Origin: Psychrobacter sp. PG1
GTDB lineage: Bacteria > Pseudomonadota > Gammaproteobacteria > Pseudomonadales > Moraxellaceae
NCBI RefSeq assembly: GCF_014897815.1
Contig: NZ_JABUZG010000058.1
Coordinates: forward strand, 1 to 64,000
Length of the DNA: 64,000 bases
Direction of reading: 5' to 3'
The translations under genes and the position numbers were made by a program. How positions within the stretch are numbered: position 1 is the first letter of the stretch; every line of letters begins with the position of its first letter. Under the pieces are notes generated by a model. That model was not told the origin of the DNA. It made no database searches and was given only the letters and a program-made list of their open reading frames with translations. Below, one piece after another: positions 36,212-45,186 of this stretch.

Positions 36212-36312
36212 GCCTACCCGCTTATACTTAGGGCATATTGAACATTCGACCATGGTTAAATGATTAATATTTATCGCATACCTTGATATTAATAGACTGT
36301 GAAGCATTGGAT

Positions 36313-36786
36313 ATGAATAAAGCAAATCCTATTAATCTTGAAAACCAGTCGACGAGTGGTGGGGGTTTAAGCCCAATAGCAGGCAAAAAACAACTGCTAC
36401 CTCATAGCTATGCCAGTGAGGCCAAGGGTAAAACAGGATTTTACCGTATTATAAAAGCCGCTGGTTACTCTCTGGACGGCTTTAAAGCAGCTTACAAATT
36501 TGAGGCGGCTTTTCGACAAGTATTTTGGCTCAATCTCATATTATTCATGGCTATTATATTGTGCCCTTTCACTATCAGCATCAAAATGCTGCTGGTCGTC
36601 GCTTCTTTCGTATCATTAATCGTCGAACTCATTAACACTGGAATCGAAGCCAGTGTCGATCACACATCGACCGCCAAGCATCCACTGGCAAAGATAGCCA
36701 AAGATGTTGGCTCTGCGGCGCAATTTTTGGCATTACTGCTGCTATTTATCTTGTGGATGATGGCATTATTGAGTGTTGTATTTTGA
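36313..36786 (+). CDS. dgkA: Diacylglycerol kinase DgkA
   Basis: A 157-residue integral membrane kinase that phosphorylates the diacylglycerol left when EptA uses phosphatidylethanolamine. After a 45-residue polar N-terminus, the core shows YKFEAAFRQVFWLNLI and the signature VELINTGIEASVDHTS near residue 110, with three helices. The ATG at 36313 is one choice; the frame is open 10 codons upstream with no ribosome site. It overlaps the PAP2 gene at its 3' end. The eptA-dgkA pairing is known from mcr-bearing loci and other proteobacteria. Confidence 0.9.
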   Translation: MNKANPINLENQSTSGGGLSPIAGKKQLLPHSYASEAKGKTGFYRIIKAAGYSLDGFKAAYKFEAAFRQVFWLNLILFMAIILCPFTISIKMLLVVASFVSLIVELINTGIEASVDHTSTAKHPLAKIAKDVGSAAQFLALLLLFILWMMALLSVVF

Positions 36787-37574
36787 AAACATATTCAGCC
36801 AATGGAGTCTGGCTTAAACTCCTATGTTTGACCATCATAGCGACACTGCTGTTTGAGCACAGCCAATTAGACATTCATATTAGTGAGCTTTTTTACACTA
36901 ATGGACACTGGCTACTAGAAAAAGGCACACAACCTTTTGCCTTTATTTTTTATGACTTGCCTAAATTGCTACTCATCTTGCTTGGCATTTATCTCATAGG
37001 CGTTCTAATTCTGAGACATAAACAGGATTCAGACATCAATCTGGTAATAAAAAATGCTAAGTACGATAAACGGCTCACGCCTTTATCCACGCGTGAAATA
37101 GGTTATCTACTGCTTGTTTTAATTGCCGTTCCCAGTATGATTGCGCTACTCAAAGGTGTCACTCATGTCAGTTGCCCCAATCATTTAATACTGTTTGGTG
37201 GCGACCTGCCTTATCTAAATATTTGGCAAAATATAGTCGCTAACACGCCTGCCAAGTGCTTCCCAGCGGCTCATGCCAGTGCCGGATTTTCTCTATATGG
37301 CTTGGTCTTTTTACCCACTCTACATCAGTATCGCTATAGGATACTTGAAATAGTCACGGTCATAGGATGGACGATGGGACTGTATAAAATGCTGTTTGGT
37401 GATCACTTTTTTAGTCATACATTAGTATCGATGCTTCTGTCATTGACCATAACCTGCGCACTTGCAACGCTATTTTTTAAATACCCAGTAGCGAATAAAG
37501 CCAACAGTATCAATGCTAATAGCAAAAAACCTGATGCAGCAAGCTTTCAAAAATCGTCGAAAACCCAATCTTAG
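36783..37574 (+). CDS. PAP2-family membrane phosphatase
   Basis: About 263 residues with six hydrophobic helices. PAP2 motifs are recognisable: KGVTHVSCPNHLILFGG (a variant of motif 1), AKCFPAAHASAGFSLYG (PSGH-type motif 2) and KMLFGDHFFSHTLVS (motif 3 with the catalytic histidine). Proteins of this subtype accompany phosphoethanolamine transferases in mcr loci. It probably recycles lipid phosphates made after EptA action. The start is uncertain: a TTG at 36783 overlaps the dgkA stop; an ATG at 36753 lies inside dgkA. The last 30 residues are a polar tail. Confidence 0.82.
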   Translation: MKTYSANGVWLKLLCLTIIATLLFEHSQLDIHISELFYTNGHWLLEKGTQPFAFIFYDLPKLLLILLGIYLIGVLILRHKQDSDINLVIKNAKYDKRLTPLSTREIGYLLLVLIAVPSMIALLKGVTHVSCPNHLILFGGDLPYLNIWQNIVANTPAKCFPAAHASAGFSLYGLVFLPTLHQYRYRILEIVTVIGWTMGLYKMLFGDHFFSHTLVSMLLSLTITCALATLFFKYPVANKANSINANSKKPDAASFQKSSKTQS

Positions 37575-37748
37575 CTGTTAAATAATAGCCAAATTAACAA
37601 TGATAGTCTTATAAAAATAAAGTTACTAAGCATTTGATAAGTAATGTATAAATAGTTATTGCTGACTGACTTAATATTGAGTAACAGCATGGATTGCGCT
37701 CATCGACGACGTTCTTTATTTATCAATAGCCCGCAAAGGAATGTAGCT

Positions 37749-38393
37749 ATGAGCATCCTATCTTTTATTCTAAAAAAATCAAATATCTACCCTTTACTGA
37801 CATTGGCACTGCCACTGCCACTGCCATTGACACTGCCATTATTAATAATAAGCGCTGCACATAGCAGCCATGCCGCCAGTTATACCATCAATCCTGCTGG
37901 CACCCATGTGCGCTTTGCCATTGAACGCTTCCAATCCCCTGCCACTGCGGGCGGCTTTTATAATGTCCAAGGTCAACTGCAATATGACTCAAGTTTAAAA
38001 ACTGGCAATATCTCCTTGGTCATTCCGATCAGCTCTCTAAATACGGGAAATAAAGCATTTAAGCAGACTTTGACAGGCCCTAGATTCTTTGATATGCAAC
38101 GCTTTCCGTTGGCACGTTTTGATTCTAACAAATGGTATTTTAGCCAAGGCAAATCACGCCCAATGGTCACAAAAGTAGACGGTCATCTAACGCTGCATGG
38201 CGAAACCCACCCTATTAGCTTAACAGCGACTAAGTTTGACTGTTATCTACATCCCACGCTCAAAAAAGATATTTGTGGTGGGGATTTTACGGCGATGATT
38301 GATCGCACCAAATGGAATATCGATAAATATACGTGGTTTGGCGTCACTAAAAACCTTCACTTAAACATTCAGGTCGAGGCAACCAAACAGTAG
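37749..38393 (+). CDS. YceI-family periplasmic lipid-binding protein
   Basis: A 214-residue secreted protein. The ATG at 37749 has AAGGA 9 bases ahead and opens a signal peptide with an unusual Leu-Pro repeat (LPLPLPLTLPLL, coded by CTGCCA-like six-base repeats at about 37805-37840) ending near HSSHA. The mature protein is a YceI lipocalin-like barrel: YTINPAGTHVRFAIERF, DMQRFPLARFDS, VDGHLTLHGETHPISL, and DRTKWNIDKY near the end. YceI proteins bind polyisoprenoid or fatty-acid-like lipids in the periplasm. It may be an extension of the envelope group before it, but no PmrA-type box is seen. Confidence 0.88.
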   Translation: MSILSFILKKSNIYPLLTLALPLPLPLTLPLLIISAAHSSHAASYTINPAGTHVRFAIERFQSPATAGGFYNVQGQLQYDSSLKTGNISLVIPISSLNTGNKAFKQTLTGPRFFDMQRFPLARFDSNKWYFSQGKSRPMVTKVDGHLTLHGETHPISLTATKFDCYLHPTLKKDICGGDFTAMIDRTKWNIDKYTWFGVTKNLHLNIQVEATKQ

Positions 38394-38446
38394 CAGTCCA
38401 TATCAGCATTAATTTTATGACATTGATTTTTATAGCACTGCTTTTT

Positions 38447-38489
38447 TAGGGTCTGTCCTCATTTTACAAATGGGCTAAAAATAGCTAAA
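38447..38489. repeat. Short copy of the dispersed repeat family
   Basis: TAGGGTCTGTCCTCATTTT followed by AATGGGCTAAAAATAGCTAA joins the outer end and the inner GGCTAAAAATGG part of the repeat with most of the middle missing. It reaches the stop codon of the thioesterase gene at 38485. Confidence 0.65.
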
Positions 38490-38898
38490 CGTCCTGAGGC
38501 GGTACGGAATACGTGCCAACCACATGAGCCACCATGTCGCGAGAGCCTTCAGAATAAAGCGCAACCTCGCCAACGATTAGCGTGCGCCCAACTTTCATCA
38601 ACGTACACTCAGCGATAATACGTGCTTCTGCTGAGGGTTTGCGCAAGAAGTTAATGGTCAAGCTCGTCGTCACCGTTAATGGCACAATACCTATTTTACC
38701 AAGTATCGCCACATAGAGAGCCACATCAGCGATGCTCATCAATACTGGTCCAGAGACCGTACCACCGGGACGCAATTCATTGATACCAATATCGTGTGAT
38801 AAGGTCGAGCGATTGTCACCGACTGCCTCGATGACACATTTGGTTTGTGGAAATTCCAACGCCATAAAGGCGACAATTTCTTCTTTGGTTGCAGACAT
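38485..38898 (-). CDS. Hotdog-fold thioesterase (PaaI-like)
   Basis: A 137-residue hotdog protein with the PaaI pattern: GINELRPGGTVSGPVLMSIADVALYVAI (in two parts), TTSLTINFLRKP near residue 80 and AECTLMKVGRTLIVGEVALYS. Enzymes of this type hydrolyse acyl-CoA thioesters in the cytosol; the specificity is unknown. The start at 38898 is preferred because AAGGATGGG lies just ahead; the frame extends 11 codons further. The gene closely follows the DUF3124 gene in the same direction. Confidence 0.85.
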   Translation of the reverse strand: MSATKEEIVAFMALEFPQTKCVIEAVGDNRSTLSHDIGINELRPGGTVSGPVLMSIADVALYVAILGKIGIVPLTVTTSLTINFLRKPSAEARIIAECTLMKVGRTLIVGEVALYSEGSRDMVAHVVGTYSVPPQDV

Positions 38899-38927
38899 AT
38901 CCCATCCTTGGATTTCGTTATCCTTAA

Positions 38928-39470
38928 TCAATGCACCACTGGCGTACCTTCTGTACTAAATGCAAAGCCTTTATTGCTAAAATTACCGATCATCACCGCT
39001 TCAATGACTGGCTTGACCGTCTCATCTATCCCTTCGACTTCGATGATAAAGTTGGCACCCGATCCGCCTTTATCCTCTTCTTTTTCGACGATATAATTGA
39101 GCGTGGCCATTGCTGGAAGCTCAATCGGTTTGGTTAAATAGGATTTTATAAAGGTTCCATCAGTGCCATAGTAGTCAATTTTATTGATATACAGTGATTT
39201 TTTTAGCGTGGTATTGCGTACACTCAAAGTCGCTGATAGCAATACTTTACGATTGTCTCTATCGGTGTAGATGTCAGAATAAATGGGCACATAAAAGGTT
39301 TGTTTATAGGCAAACTGGCTACGATCAACCGCTGTTGTCATCTCCAGCTCTTGAATAGGGTCTTGATGTTTTTCTGAATACAACACGTTCGGGTCTTGCG
39401 GCGTCTGATCACAGCCTGACAACAATGCCATCGTCGCAAGCAACAAGACGGATATAGTGCACTTACTCAT
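38928..39470 (-). CDS. DUF3124 lipoprotein
   Basis: A 180-residue lipoprotein: signal MSKCTISVLLLATMALLSGC with the lipobox LSGC at about 17-20. The mature part fits DUF3124: FYVPIYSDIYTDRDNRKVLLSATLSVRNT (in parts), INKIDYYGTDGTFIKSYL, GGSGANFIIEVEGI and VIEAVMIGN. Function unknown; the envelope location is clear. It sits between the thioesterase and the potassium-transport pair on the minus strand. Confidence 0.82.
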   Translation of the reverse strand: MSKCTISVLLLATMALLSGCDQTPQDPNVLYSEKHQDPIQELEMTTAVDRSQFAYKQTFYVPIYSDIYTDRDNRKVLLSATLSVRNTTLKKSLYINKIDYYGTDGTFIKSYLTKPIELPAMATLNYIVEKEEDKGGSGANFIIEVEGIDETVKPVIEAVMIGNFSNKGFAFSTEGTPVVH

Positions 39471-39513
39471 AAGTTTCCCCTTTGCCTTTTCATGTCACGG
39501 CTGTTGCAAATGT

Positions 39514-40215
39514 TTATTTGATTTTTACACCGACACTACGCAGAAACTCATTGATATGCTTGTTAGCACCGTAGATGACCAATACGTCTTTATCTTGCAA
39601 TACTTGCTCAGGCGCAGCCAAACCTTTAATACTAGGCTTACTTTGCGTACGACCAAAGCTGTCTTCATAATACTCATAGCGCAGGGTACTAAGCAATCGA
39701 ATATTAAACTTTTGCTCCAATTGCAAGTCGTCAACGGTCTGACCAATCAACGACTTGGGAATGCTAATCTCTACCATACTGAAATGATCACTCAGCTCAA
39801 ACGAGTCGACGAAATAACGTAGCGACAGCCGTTTGGCCCAGCGATTGGCCGCCTCTTTTTCAGGATGAATCAAATCATCAACGCCGATAGCTTGCAACAC
39901 TTTTTCGTGCAGTGGATTAATACTACGGCTGATCAAACGTTTCGCTTTTAGGGTTTTAAATAATGCAGTCGCCATGACGTTTGCGCCTTGGTCTTCACCG
40001 ATTGCGACAATAACGATATCGGTGTCGACAATCGGTAAGCCATTGACGGTATATTCATCCGTGGCATCCATACAGATGGTATGAGAGATGACTTCCTTAT
40101 ACGCCTCAACCTTTTGCATGCTGCTGTCAATGGCAATCACTTCGTGCCCCTGACGGGTCAACGCCATGCCTAGCGATGAGCCAAAGTTCCCTAGCCCTAC
40201 GATGATATATTTCAT
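39514..40215 (-). CDS. ktrA: Potassium uptake regulatory subunit (KtrA/TrkA, RCK domain)
   Basis: A 233-residue cytosolic gating subunit. The N-terminal RCK Rossmann domain has VGLGNFGSSLGMALTRQGHEVIAID, split here as GLGNFG plus the ribose-binding aspartate of AIDSS, and SRSINPLHEKVL near 115; the C-terminal RCK_C part covers MVEISIPKSLIGQ to VLVIYGANKHIN. It lies 57 bases downstream of the channel gene at 40273 on the same strand, so the two make one potassium transporter controlled by ATP/ADP or NAD(H). Confidence 0.9.
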   Translation of the reverse strand: MKYIIVGLGNFGSSLGMALTRQGHEVIAIDSSMQKVEAYKEVISHTICMDATDEYTVNGLPIVDTDIVIVAIGEDQGANVMATALFKTLKAKRLISRSINPLHEKVLQAIGVDDLIHPEKEAANRWAKRLSLRYFVDSFELSDHFSMVEISIPKSLIGQTVDDLQLEQKFNIRLLSTLRYEYYEDSFGRTQSKPSIKGLAAPEQVLQDKDVLVIYGANKHINEFLRSVGVKIK

Positions 40216-40272
40216 AACCTTATTAACCTTTTTCAGTATTTTTTAATGATGAAATGGCTTATTTACGACCAT

Positions 40273-42033
40273 TTAATTGATCGTGATTTCTTCAGTTGGG
40301 TAGCGATAATTGCGCTGGCGTCTATTTTTGAGTAGGGCAATAAAGATGGTCAACATGCTGACGCGCCCAACAAACATAATGACAGATACCACCATTTTGC
40401 TAAAATCTGATAACTCTGTCGTCAAATTCAAACTTAATCCCACCGTGCTGTAAGCTGAAAAACACTCAAAAACCACCTTGATTAAATCAAGCTCTGGTTG
40501 ATCATAGCTGATGAGCGTCACGCCCATACCGATGACCAATAAAGACAGCCACATAATAGAAAATGCACGACGAATCGAGATGTCGGCAATCTGGCGCTTA
40601 AATACCTCAACATTGGTCTGACCACGTGCCAAACTCAAAGTGTTTAACAGGGCAATCGCAAACGTACTGGTTTTGATACCACCGCCCGTCGAGTTTGGCG
40701 AGGCACCAATCCACATCAAAAATATCGTCAACATAATCGTGGGAAACGCGAGTTCACCCATGTCGATGGTATTAAATCCTGCGGTTCGCGGCGTGGCAGC
40801 AGTAAACAGCCCTGTGACAAGCTTACCGAAAAAACTGCGATGGTCTGCCAGCACATTGTTATATTCAAATATCATCACACCGATGAGACCTACCAACAAT
40901 AAAGCGCCCGTCGTAATCAAGGTTATGCGGCTATTAATATTGAGCAACCATGGTCGATAAATATAACGCTGATCATGGCGATAGATCAGGCGCTCGGCAC
41001 GATCACGTAAATAACGCAGCACATTGACCACAATGACAAAACCCATGCCACCAAAGATAAAGGTCGTAGCGATAATCAGTTGTAATGGATAATTAAAACG
41101 TAGCGCGTCATCATACATGCCAGCGCTAAATGTAGAAAATCCAGCATTACAGAACGCAGAAATTGCATGGAAAACAGAGAAGAATAACTGCTCAGACCAA
41201 TCCATATCTGGTATGTCATAAATACTGATATAAATGAGTGCCGCAGCCACTGCCTCAACAGCAAACGTCACATATAAGATAGATTTGAGGGTCGATACCA
41301 CATCACCCATGCCGCGCATGTAAGACATCTCACTGATGCTCGCCTGCGTCTCATAACTGACACCGCCCTTAAAGAAATAACTAAAATACGTCACAAAGGT
41401 CAAAATACCCAAGCCGCCGATCTGTATCAGCCCCATGATAATGACTTGCCCAAAAGTTGTGAAATAAGTCGCCGTATCTACCACGATGAGACCAGTCACA
41501 CAGACAGCACTGGTCGCGGTAAAGAGCGCATCAATGAAAGACAGCGGCTGCGTCGTTGCATTGGGCATCATCAGTAGCAATGCACCGACCAATACCAATG
41601 ACAGGAAGCTTAAGATAAAAAACTGTGCAGGGTTTAGAAAGGTACGATTGAGATTAAAATCGTGGTCAGATATTTCACGAATAAAGGTCACAAAGACAGC
41701 AATTTTGATGGCAACGAAACCATCAACAGCGACCGACATCCCAGAACGCACCAAATCAGTGAAATGTGCTGCCAATAGGATAACAATCGCGATACTGGTC
41801 AGTAAGTCAAAGACCGCGACTTTATTTAGGGTCAGCGGCTTTTTGCTATAGATGTAACGACCTGCCGTCACAACAAATCCTAAAAAAATAATCGCCAGAT
41901 AAAAAATATGGAAAACCTGTTGTAACCACATCGGCAGCGTGAAACCACTGTCTAATAAAGCAATGGCTACGCCGATAATACTAATGACAATCGTGACATT
42001 ATTTAACAATCGATAACGCTTGGCTGCATGCAT
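40273..42033 (-). CDS. ktrB: Potassium channel-like transporter subunit (KtrB/TrkH)
   Basis: A 586-residue membrane protein. The four pore loops with their selectivity-filter glycines are visible: TSAVCVTGLIVVDT, HAISAFCNAGFSTF, TAATPRTAGFNTID and ECFSAYSTVGLSLN. The gate-forming TPNSTGGGIKTST-like segment (ASPNSTGGGIKTST) precedes the last repeat. KtrB is usually about 450 and TrkH about 485 residues; here an N-terminal extension of about 120 residues adds three to four helices. With the RCK subunit at 39514 it would import K+ (possibly Na+-coupled), an early osmotic response fitting the nearby betaine genes. Confidence 0.9.
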   Translation of the reverse strand: MHAAKRYRLLNNVTIVISIIGVAIALLDSGFTLPMWLQQVFHIFYLAIIFLGFVVTAGRYIYSKKPLTLNKVAVFDLLTSIAIVILLAAHFTDLVRSGMSVAVDGFVAIKIAVFVTFIREISDHDFNLNRTFLNPAQFFILSFLSLVLVGALLLMMPNATTQPLSFIDALFTATSAVCVTGLIVVDTATYFTTFGQVIIMGLIQIGGLGILTFVTYFSYFFKGGVSYETQASISEMSYMRGMGDVVSTLKSILYVTFAVEAVAAALIYISIYDIPDMDWSEQLFFSVFHAISAFCNAGFSTFSAGMYDDALRFNYPLQLIIATTFIFGGMGFVIVVNVLRYLRDRAERLIYRHDQRYIYRPWLLNINSRITLITTGALLLVGLIGVMIFEYNNVLADHRSFFGKLVTGLFTAATPRTAGFNTIDMGELAFPTIMLTIFLMWIGASPNSTGGGIKTSTFAIALLNTLSLARGQTNVEVFKRQIADISIRRAFSIMWLSLLVIGMGVTLISYDQPELDLIKVVFECFSAYSTVGLSLNLTTELSDFSKMVVSVIMFVGRVSMLTIFIALLKNRRQRNYRYPTEEITIN

Positions 42034-42390
42034 CGCCCTAATCCATGATAGGAATAACCACGATATTTATACTCCTTTTTTGTGTTACTCACAAAAACTG
42101 ATTTGAGATAATCGTAACCAATTATGATGCCCTGTTGAACACTCATACCTAGCCATGCTGATTGCTAAAATGGCTGTAGATAAATCATAGATTGGCAGTG
42201 ACGGTAATATTTATGTTTTAACGAGGTTTTGTGAGGTTGGATTAGATAAAAAATGATCACTGTGAGGGTCGCATAGCGACATTTTTACATGGCTACATTT
42301 TTGGATAGTTGCAGTGCAAACATATGCCCTAGTAAGTTCATTAGTTTATAGGTTGGCGTATTTATGAGCGCTATATCCCAATGGTCATCT
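42034..42390. other. Intergenic region upstream of ktrB and downstream of the EamA gene
   Basis: A 357-base A+T-rich gap. The part next to 42034 should carry the ktrB promoter. A short stem, GTCGCATAGCGAC at 42268-42281, with flanking T and C runs could be a weak terminator for the EamA gene reading leftward. No gene is supported. Confidence 0.4.
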
Positions 42391-43332
42391 TTACATGTCT
42401 TCTATCGATGTGGTCACCATTTTCACCCCGCCCCATGTTACCAAACCAACGCCCAGTGCGATCAATGAAGCACCCAGAAACAACCCTTCTGGCGGCATCT
42501 CACCCTGCAGAAAAATAGCCACTGGCACACCGACAACTGCGCCGACCGAGCCTAATAAACTTAATAAAACAGGACCGCCGGTTTTTTGTAATAAAAACAA
42601 CAATAAGAATTGACCCGCAAATACGGCGGCTTGTATGCCAATCAGACCTAGCGGCAGCCAATCTATCGGCATATTGACTGAAAAATTAGGCAATACACTA
42701 AATGACAGCAGTAACAGCGACGCCGCGATTAGCATACCTGGCGCGAGTGCACTAGGCGACGCTTTATCAGGCCAGCGTAAGGTGCGATATATATTACCAA
42801 TAGCCAGTAATACTGGCCCGCAAAGCGCGATCAAAATCCAAAAAGTACTGGCGTCTGGCGTCGAAAACTTACGCGCTGCCAATACTCCTGCGCCAAGAAG
42901 CGCCGCGGCGACACCCAAAGCGCGGACGATATTAAATCGCTCCATCCTCAGTGCCAATGCACCAAGATAAGTCAACAATGGTGGAAGCGAGATAATGAGC
43001 GCGACGAAACCTGCACCCACATGTGGAATAGCCGAAAACAGTAGTAAATTAGAACCTGCAACACTGATGAGCGCGGCCACAAAATAGTATTCAAAGCTAC
43101 GCGCATTTAAGGGAGGTAATTCGTGCCGTATTAATGCAACGATCAATAAAATAGCAGCAGCGCCCGTGATGGACCAAAAGAGAAATGCCAGTGGTGTAAC
43201 ACCTATCTCACCAGCATATTTTGCCAAATTGGTAGAAATACCAATCAGACCTCCTCCGCCTAACAAGCAAGCAGAAGGGATGAGCCATGTGCTGGTGTTG
43301 CGAGAAGCTTGCTGTTCTAAAGACTCACTCAT
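42391..43332 (-). CDS. EamA/DMT-family transporter
   Basis: A 313-residue membrane protein with ten hydrophobic helices in two EamA repeats, in the drug/metabolite transporter superfamily. The second repeat ends with QGEMPPEGLFLGASLIALG, the usual position of the signature glycine-proline motif. The substrate is unknown; an amino acid or amine export role would fit the co-transcribed amine oxidase. The ATG at 43332 overlaps the end of the upstream gene by eight bases, so they are coupled. Confidence 0.85.
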   Translation of the reverse strand: MSESLEQQASRNTSTWLIPSACLLGGGGLIGISTNLAKYAGEIGVTPLAFLFWSITGAAAILLIVALIRHELPPLNARSFEYYFVAALISVAGSNLLLFSAIPHVGAGFVALIISLPPLLTYLGALALRMERFNIVRALGVAAALLGAGVLAARKFSTPDASTFWILIALCGPVLLAIGNIYRTLRWPDKASPSALAPGMLIAASLLLLSFSVLPNFSVNMPIDWLPLGLIGIQAAVFAGQFLLLFLLQKTGGPVLLSLLGSVGAVVGVPVAIFLQGEMPPEGLFLGASLIALGVGLVTWGGVKMVTTSIEDM

Positions 43333-44521
43333 CAACTATCCTATTGGATGGTGACGCTGATGACGATAGCTCATCAGACAAACCTAAATCTAAACCTTGT
43401 ACTGCCTTATTTGCCGCGTCGATAGCACCAGCAATATAACCAGAGAATGACTCTGACCATTCACTTGCGCTGCCCGTTAGGCAGTCTTGCCATACCCCTG
43501 TATTTGGCTTAGCGATAGGTGCGCCAGCATGTTGACCTGCGCCACTGGCATCAGCAGGCGTCGCGGTCAATGAATCTTGCGCCCAGTCTTTCAGATATTC
43601 AGCCGTTGGCGTCTCTGCCTGTGCGCCAAATAAACGTACCAACTGCGCGCGACAATGGACTTTTAGCTCTGTTTCTGAGACGCTTTGACGGACGTGAGCA
43701 GGAACCCCAAAGAAGCCAAACAATGCACCTTCGCCCTCTACCAAGGACGCATCATGAATCTCAGTAAGCGGTCCTACTGCACTTCGCGCTGAACCCGATA
43801 GTTCTTGATTGCGCCAAAAGGGCGACTCATAAACCGCCACATATTTGGCATGTGGCGCCATCCATGTCGCGGTTTCTTGCCATTCTGTTATCAACGGCTG
43901 TGGTAAATCAGGTTCAAACTTGATGTTACTCGCCGCCAAACGAGGCGGTAGCGCAAGGAGCACATGCTGCGCGTGATAAGTAGTTATTTGACCAGCTGTC
44001 ATCTGTTCAGAGCTGCATTCGCTCTCTATGTCGATATAGTGATCAGTCTTGATTACACGCTTTACGATTTGCCCCGTGATAATGCGCATAGGATTTAAGC
44101 GCGCATATAAAGCGTCAGTCAAGGATGCCATACCACCGACGAGACGCATAGACGGTGGCGAACTTTGATAGCCTTGGGTACGGATAGGTAACTGATTGGC
44201 AGCACGTTCAACCATCATATCGCCGTCCTCGCATTGCGCAAAACGTGGTAAATTCAACATTTCAATAAGACTGCTCAACTGCGGCTGATACTCTGGCCAA
44301 AACCACGATGACCCTAAATCAAAGCCATCGTTTGATTCTTCATGATCGACACTTTGATTACTAGCATTCTGATCTACTGATGATTTCGCAACAGTGATGC
44401 GCCCGCCCAATCTATCACGCGCCTCAAGCAATATATAATCGATACCTCGTTGCTCTAACAAAAACGCTGCATATAAGCCACTCAAACCACCACCGATAAT
44501 TGCAATAGGTAGGTTTTGCAT
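43325..44521 (-). CDS. Flavin-containing amine oxidase
   Basis: A 398-residue FAD enzyme. The N-terminus is the dinucleotide fold IAIIGGGLSGLYAAFLLEQRG with LLEARDRLGGRI following; LGSSWFWPEYQP, MRLVGGMASLTDAL and the C-terminal GSASEWSESFSGYIAGAIDAA flavin-contact region mark the monoamine oxidase family. It deaminates or oxidises a primary or secondary amine to an aldehyde, H2O2 and ammonia. It overlaps the transporter gene downstream. It may be cytosolic, as no signal peptide is evident. The substrate cannot be determined. Confidence 0.83.
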   Translation of the reverse strand: MQNLPIAIIGGGLSGLYAAFLLEQRGIDYILLEARDRLGGRITVAKSSVDQNASNQSVDHEESNDGFDLGSSWFWPEYQPQLSSLIEMLNLPRFAQCEDGDMMVERAANQLPIRTQGYQSSPPSMRLVGGMASLTDALYARLNPMRIITGQIVKRVIKTDHYIDIESECSSEQMTAGQITTYHAQHVLLALPPRLAASNIKFEPDLPQPLITEWQETATWMAPHAKYVAVYESPFWRNQELSGSARSAVGPLTEIHDASLVEGEGALFGFFGVPAHVRQSVSETELKVHCRAQLVRLFGAQAETPTAEYLKDWAQDSLTATPADASGAGQHAGAPIAKPNTGVWQDCLTGSASEWSESFSGYIAGAIDAANKAVQGLDLGLSDELSSSASPSNRIVDE

Positions 44522-44563
44522 AACATATTATTCCTGCTTAGTTGAAGCTATTCAGTATTGAGA

Positions 44564-44986
44564 TTATTCAGCCAACAACTTGGTAAGCAGCTCGTCTATC
44601 TCAACCTTAAATTCTTTATCTTCAATCTTATTAGCCGTAATTTTGGCATTCTGTAGACTTTGAATAGCCGCTTCTTTGTTACCTGTCTCAAGCTGTAACA
44701 CTGCCATAGAAAAAGCAATCGACGACAGATGATCTTTTGAATTGATCGCAGTCGCTTTCGCTAAGGCCTTGTCATAAATAACTAAGGCTTCGTCTAAATC
44801 TTCAGTAAAGTCAGCCAATGTTTCCCACTGTTCTGGATGGTCTTTATCGGTATTTTCATTATCGTTACAAATGGCTTCTAATTCAGCATAAAACCCATCA
44901 AATGCTGCTTGATTACCTATACGATCAGCTTCCAATAACTCTTCAGCTAAGGTATAAATTGCTTTATAAATTTTGGTATTAATCAT
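44564..44986 (-). CDS. Small all-helical protein with TPR-like repeat
   Basis: A 140-residue acidic protein predicted all-helical. Residues about 55-125 resemble tetratricopeptide helices (EALVIYDKALAKATAIN, then AFSMAVLQLETGNKEAAIQSLQNAK). No enzyme motif, signal or cysteine-metal site is present. The ATG at 44986 precedes a conserved-looking MINTKIYKAIYTLAEELLEADR helix. Function not recognised. It is followed by the amine oxidase in the same direction, 43 bases on. Confidence 0.65.
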   Translation of the reverse strand: MINTKIYKAIYTLAEELLEADRIGNQAAFDGFYAELEAICNDNENTDKDHPEQWETLADFTEDLDEALVIYDKALAKATAINSKDHLSSIAFSMAVLQLETGNKEAAIQSLQNAKITANKIEDKEFKVEIDELLTKLLAE

Positions 44987-45116
44987 TGCTCATAACCTTT
45001 TATGAATTAGGATCTATGGTACTTGTTTTTCAGCCAAGAGTACTTGGCGAATATTACTTGGTAAACAGTGCTTAGCTGGGATTATAACGCAATTCCACCA
45101 GCTAAGAGGATTGGCA

Positions 45117-45154
45117 CAAAAAAAGGATGCGATAGTCGATATCACACCCTTTTT
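45117..45154 (-). terminator. Rho-independent terminator after the DsrE-like gene
   Basis: An imperfect stem formed by AAAAGGATGCGATA and TATCACACCCTTTT around TAGTCGA, flanked by an A-run that reads as a U-run on the minus strand. It lies 30 bases beyond the stop of the gene at 45187. Confidence 0.7.
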
Positions 45155-45186
45155 ATTCATCAAACTACTAATCATTTTTTATCTGC

